Source of the DNA: Paramecium pentaurelia
Lineage: Eukaryota; Ciliophora; Oligohymenophorea; Peniculida; Parameciidae
Direction of reading: 5' to 3'
Length of the DNA stretch: 64,000 bases
NCBI GenBank assembly: GCA_905183005.1
Contig: CAJJDO010000001.1
Coordinates: forward strand, 1,197,744-1,261,743
Of this stretch, positions 59,843 to 64,000 are shown piece by piece (position 1 is the first letter of the stretch; each line of letters begins with the position of its first letter). The translations under genes were made by a program, and so were the position numbers. Under the pieces are notes generated by a model. The model did not search any database, was not told where the DNA came from, and saw only the letters and a program-made list of their open reading frames with translations.

Positions 59843-61495
59843 ATGGATAAACATCTAATCTAAGTAAATATGGGTACTCTAAAAAATCCTGTTACATAGT
59901 AATTCACTTTTAAATAGACTGATGTAGCTAGCATTAAGTTTTGCTAATTTAATGATTTTAATAAGATGGGAGAATGTTGTAAGAGTCTTTTTGAAACGTA
60001 ATTAATAATTGATATCAACTTCATCATAACTAACTCAATAGCATATACAATTTAGGGTTATGATATTCAACCATATTGAATGAATATCAACTTCTTTAAG
60101 AGAAACTGAACTAATATTAAAAATGGCAGAAGGAATACAAAGGAAAGTGAGATCATTAATTGACGGTTTTAATAAATTTTAAATAGAAAAAGAATAATTA
60201 ATAGAGAAAGATAAAAATTAAGAAAAGCAAAAGTAAAGGACTTAACAGCTAAAGTATAAGAGTTGCAACTTAAATAATTTTAATTATAATCTTTTTGATT
60301 TGTCGAATGACTCTTAAAATTTTCCACTATTGCTTCATGTCATTTTCTAATCTTCATTCTATTCTGAAAGTAATATAGTGGCTATCAGTGAGAAGCAGAA
60401 ACTGGTTAACAAAAATAAGAAAATATAAGTTTACTAAATAATGAGCTTAACTAATTATTGAGTCAATTGAAAAATACGAATTAAATTAATTCTTAAGTAT
60501 TGGAAATGCCTCAAATAAAAGAATTAGCAGCTATGTTTAGTGGAATGATAAAGTAAAAATATTATTGAGATTTATTGATAACTCAATATTTTGAATTCAC
60601 AAAATTTTAGTAATAGAAGAAGACTTAAATGATGGAATAACTAAATATATTAATATTTTAGTTAAATAGTAGTAGATTTCAATTAAGTCTGGCTCTGGTA
60701 ATTAGAGTCCTAATATTCATGATGAGAAAATTAAAATGTTATCCGAATAAAGAATCCTTTAATTTGAACAGAATTATTGACTTAATACCTGATTCTATAA
60801 GATAAACTAGAAACAATAAAAAAATAGAGCCATTCTCCTAACCAAAATCTAATGATTATAAATTGAAATAAGTCATGTCAGTTGTTGAAAATATTTCTAA
60901 TACAAAAAAGATTTCTCTCTTTTGCATCATTATTTGAAAGATATGTAATACGATACACAAAATAAACCTAGCAAAAGATCTTTCAAAGGTGTAACTTTGG
61001 TTATTATTGTCACAAGTCGTATTAAGAGAATAAATAATTCTTCATATTATCAATAATTTGTGGAATAAAAAAATTTGAGAATTCAAATTCCAATTGACGA
61101 TTCTTTAAATCAACTCATGACTGGTCAACTATTTTAAATTGATTCATTGTTAAGAAAAGCGTTTTAAATAGCATTTGTAAAATAAAAAATATGATAGATT
61201 ATTAATTCAGAATAAATAATGATATTGTAGAATGAGCTTTATATCAATAATATGAAAATGATTGAATATTAACTTAAATTAGATTAAGATATTGAAGATA
61301 ACGCTCAACTATTAGAGGATTGAAGCAATATTTGTAATACTTTCCGAATGATTACAATTAAGAACTACAGGAACATTTGGAAGACCAAAATAATAGAGTC
61401 AAGAATATTGAAAATGAATTTAATGATTGTATGATCTTGTCAATCCTCTAAGGTGGTCTATTATTCTACCAATTGCATTATTATTTATTTTTATT
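59843..61495 (+). pseudogene. Coding-like region with unresolved or broken frames
   Basis: Begins with a convincing stretch: MGTLKNPVTQQFTFKQTDVASI from an ATG at 59870 (in frame with 59843), through FCQFNDFNKMGECCKSLFE. Coiled-coil words then appear in other frames (NEYQLLQEKLNQYQKWQKEY near 60080, LLNNELNQLLSQLKNTNQ near 60440, DQDIEDNAQLLED near 61300, ELQEHLEDQNNRVKNIENEF near 61365). I could not link them with introns of normal size and phase, and TGA interrupts at several joins. It may be a long coiled-coil gene with many introns that I failed to resolve, or a pseudogene; the latter is slightly favoured. Confidence 0.4.
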
Positions 61496-61550
61496 TGAAC
61501 TAGAAAAGTAAAATTATTTATCAAAAAAAATATTATTCCACTAATTATAA

Positions 61551-62021
61551 ATGGCTCTGTAAGATATACAAAATTCAAATTTTAAAGAAATAAGATTAGC
61601 ATAATCCACCTAGTGGATAAATCTTAAAATCATACAAGTATACATTTTTTATGAGAGCAAAGTTACGCCTGATTGTTTCTACCAAAAAGATGGTAGCAAT
61701 TATTGCACAGTTCTTTTGCATAATGCTCTTTATCTGGATGGTCACATATATTTATTTTTTTACTTCTAATTTAGAATTTAGAAGTGGTTTACATCTTCTT
61801 TTTCATTTTTTTGGAATCTCTTATCAAATTTAATAACTCGTGCATTTATGTAACATCAATCTTTTAACTCTTTATTATTGTTTTTATCATTTTGTTAGCT
61901 ATAAAATTTCAGTTCTTAGATTATATAAAATTAAATATCAAAACCTTAAATTATACGATTAGCCTTACAATTGTTTATTTAAAAATTAAGAATTAATTCT
62001 TCATAAAGCCATTATACATGA
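61551..62021 (+). CDS. Possible hypothetical ORF or relic
   Basis: Open plus-strand frame from an ATG at 61551 (MALQDIQNSNFKEIRLAQS) to TGA at 62019. The first ~70 codons look coding (SKVTPDCFYQKDGSNYCTVL, NALYLDGHIYL) and faintly recall a Kelch-type blade. The rest is Ser/Phe/Leu-rich as expected from untranslated AT-rich DNA. The overlapping frame 61651-61833 is a shadow. Low confidence. Confidence 0.25.
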
Positions 62022-63085
62022 CAATGGATTTAAATCCATAATGCCTGGCAATTGACTTTACAGAATTTCCTGCATGATTTAGTATAATGGTGGAAAAAAT
62101 TAGTAGTTTTCCTCCTTTTTGATATAAGGATTAATGAAATTTAGTGTAGTTTAATTTTGATGACCATATAGGTCGAGGAACAGTGTAAAATAAAATTTGC
62201 ATAGAAGACTTTAGAGTAGAAGGTGACAAAAAATGCATTTTTATATTTATAAAACTTACATGAATTACCAACAGAAATATGTATTTTAGACACATAGTAT
62301 ACTTAAAAATTAATGTAAATATAACATCTCCAAAAATATCAACTATTTTTAAAGAAAAAGTCCCTCAGAACTAATTTCTAACAATCAAGTCAGATTGTAT
62401 AATATTCTATGACACAAAAAAGAATTATTATCAACTAGTATAATATTGATTTTGCTCCACCTGAAAATTAGAAGATCAACTTAATAATCATATGCACTCT
62501 TTTTTCTGGAGGAAAAATTCAGATTATAAGTGATTAATGAGAAAAGATTGATTAAATTTGCTAAAAATATAGGATAAAAAAAGGACTTTTGTGAGTGATT
62601 ATCAAAATCAGCTGTATGAAATCCAAGTGATCCCATATAGTTTTAATCATTATTTTTGAATAAATATCTTATAGTAATGATCTTAAATCAGTTTAAGCTG
62701 GAATATTAAATTTTGTAGAATTGAGAGAGTCAGATATTTGAATTAACTTGACAAGTTAGAAAACTAAAATATTTAATTAATCTTTAATTTGTTTTCGTAA
62801 TGCCATATTTTCATTAATTGAATAGAAAAACTGCATAAAACTATTAAAAAATCACTACTTTATAAGAACATTTATTAGTTCTCAATTTTAAACAACTATG
62901 ATTGGATTGATATAACCAATAATATATCTTTATTGAGAAATCAAAATCTGATTAAGTTATCAAAAAAGTTAAAAATATTAAAATAAAGCCAACATTAATT
63001 TAAGGAAATGTTGAAAAAATGCTCTTTTAATCTCTGAACTATATAGAGTAAAAAATTCTTTGAAATGAATAAGAAATTGATTAAT
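62022..63085. other. AT-rich stretch with a coding-like fragment
   Basis: About 1.06 kb. Near 62145-62262 (+) the frame reads FDDHIGRGTVQNKICIEDFR and near 62310-62440 VNITSPKISTIFKEKVPQ, each ended by TGA; a 34-nt intron might extend the second. These are plausible exon relics of one gene but cannot be assembled. Nothing supported after 62500. Confidence 0.35.
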
Positions 63086-63426
63086 TCAAAAAATTACATT
63101 TTTAAATATAAAGAAAAATTCCTTAACATAGAAATGTTATAGAAGAGTAACAAAAAATAGTTAACTCATATTTTCAAAAGAAAATTAGTGTAAAAGAGAA
63201 AGAAAGATCTCAAATGAAAAAGAGAAGGTTTCAGTATATATATATAAAAACTAACTTTAAAATAAAGTAACATCATTATCGCCAAATTTGGACGAAAGCT
63301 GAGATGGTTGAGATATATAATAGGAAATAGGACCATAGTTGATACTTCTTCCTTTAAAGGTATCCTTCTTTTATAATTCTTATAATATTTTACAAATCTA
63401 GCTATAATTCTTTCCTTTGTGTGCAT
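63086..63426 (-). CDS. Possible small gene (minus strand)
   Basis: From an ATG at 63426, removing a 26-nt intron (GTAAAA...AAAAG) after IIARF gives a change to a frame that reads DTFKGRSINYGPISYYISQP, QLSSKFGDNDVTLFQ, which looks like real coding sequence. Unspliced, the frame is hydrophobic and shadow-like. The 3' part to a TGA at 63086 is Phe-rich and less convincing; another intron may end it earlier. No family recognised. Confidence 0.35.
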
Positions 63427-64000
63427 TGGTGAAAAAATAATTTTTTAAATATATCTATTGAGTTGATCTTTTATGGTATTGTCTATTTAAAGAAATTTAG
63501 GTTAAAAATGCAATATATCCTTTTTTTAACACACTTTTGCAGAAAAATAATATATATATAATTTAGATACATCTAATATTATGGTTTACCCAGACTTCAA
63601 TTTTTCAAGGTTTAAGAGAGTTTTTTTATAAAAAACCGTTTCCTTTTAGGAGAATTATAGGAGTAACACTTGATTAATTTAAAAACTAACCTATATTAGC
63701 CCTTAATTTAAAATTATTTTAATATACTTCTTGTGTCCAATATTTGTTGATAGAGTTCTATTTTTTAGTTTTTTCTTATTTAACAATCTTCAAGCATTAC
63801 TAAAATGGAAATTAATTTAGCACATTTAAAAATATTATGAAATAGAACTTTTAGTTGCATGAATGCAATAATATCTTAAATCTTTGTATACTGTTTTTTT
63901 GGTATTATTCTTATCATAACCAAGCATTTTCTCTCAATTTATATTTAGAATGTGAATTGTATAAGATTTATAAAGTAGATTCTACAGCTAAATCTTTCAG
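63427..64000. other. Right-edge AT-rich sequence, nothing identified
   Basis: About 570 bp to the window edge. No frame with coding character, no repeat or RNA gene was seen. A gene may begin beyond the edge. Confidence 0.4.

Noticed and set aside
1..64000. tRNA genes, rRNA genes, transposases, CRISPR-like arrays
   Set aside because: No T-loop-like GGTTCGAATCC words, rRNA signatures, transposase motifs or regularly spaced repeats were found; the only array is the coding 18-bp repeat.

Overview
The window is almost certainly macronuclear DNA of a Paramecium-like ciliate. Long open frames run only if TAA and TAG are read as glutamine and TGA is the sole stop. Introns are tiny (about 19-32 nt, GTA...TAG/AAG), base composition is very AT-rich, and genes are packed with gaps often under 50 bp. 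Where I resolved all introns, the spliced length came out as an exact number of codons, which supports the models. Identities come from reading motifs by eye; no database search was run.

Layout. 1-7630: 3' two thirds of an IFT dynein heavy chain (DYNC2H1), preceded by a misplaced 400-bp copy of itself and one N. 7785-13330 (minus): coiled-coil protein, mitochondrial DnaJ, guanylate-binding-protein-like GTPase. 13747-15335 (+): Pumilio/PUF protein. 15434-16447 (minus): decayed class II DAHP synthase, divergent from a small DGTGRD-repeat protein. 16864-21661: the loosest stretch, with a hypothetical gene, a SKP1 homologue and a CCCH zinc-finger gene. 21662-29411: small membrane protein, sorting nexin, Asn/Gln-rich hexapeptide-repeat protein, WD40 protein, cyclic-nucleotide phosphodiesterase. 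29934-35726 (minus): PTB/hnRNP-L-like RNA-binding protein, long coiled-coil protein, NOC2-like ribosome-biogenesis factor. 36201-40880 (minus): membrane-anchored pepsin-fold protein with altered catalytic motifs, B-box/TPR-like protein, ankyrin/EF-hand-like protein. 40895-48106: Rab8-like GTPase, DUF3228 protein, TAF8-like histone-fold protein, RING/coiled-coil protein, two further coiled-coil proteins. 48230-59828: a zinc-knuckle/C2-like protein, a RING/B-box protein, a 777-residue coiled-coil protein, a B-box protein, two poorly resolved or unknown coiled-coil genes and an ankyrin-type gene. 59843-64000: coding-like pieces in shifting frames, probably partly decayed.

There is no operon logic, since neighbours are functionally mixed. 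Several products fit ciliary, centriolar and trafficking biology (DYNC2H1, Rab8-like, PX sorting nexin, many coiled coils). Others are RNA regulators (PUF, CCCH, PTB-like) or ubiquitin-type factors (SKP1, RING and B-box proteins). No tRNA, rRNA, transposon or CRISPR array was recognised. The strongest unusual signals are the DAHP synthase pseudogene, the assembly-type duplication at the left edge, the double DTT/DST change in the aspartic-protease-like protein, the 14 x 18-bp repeat, the paired palindromes upstream of the CCCH gene, and start codons only 14-30 bp apart in three divergent pairs.
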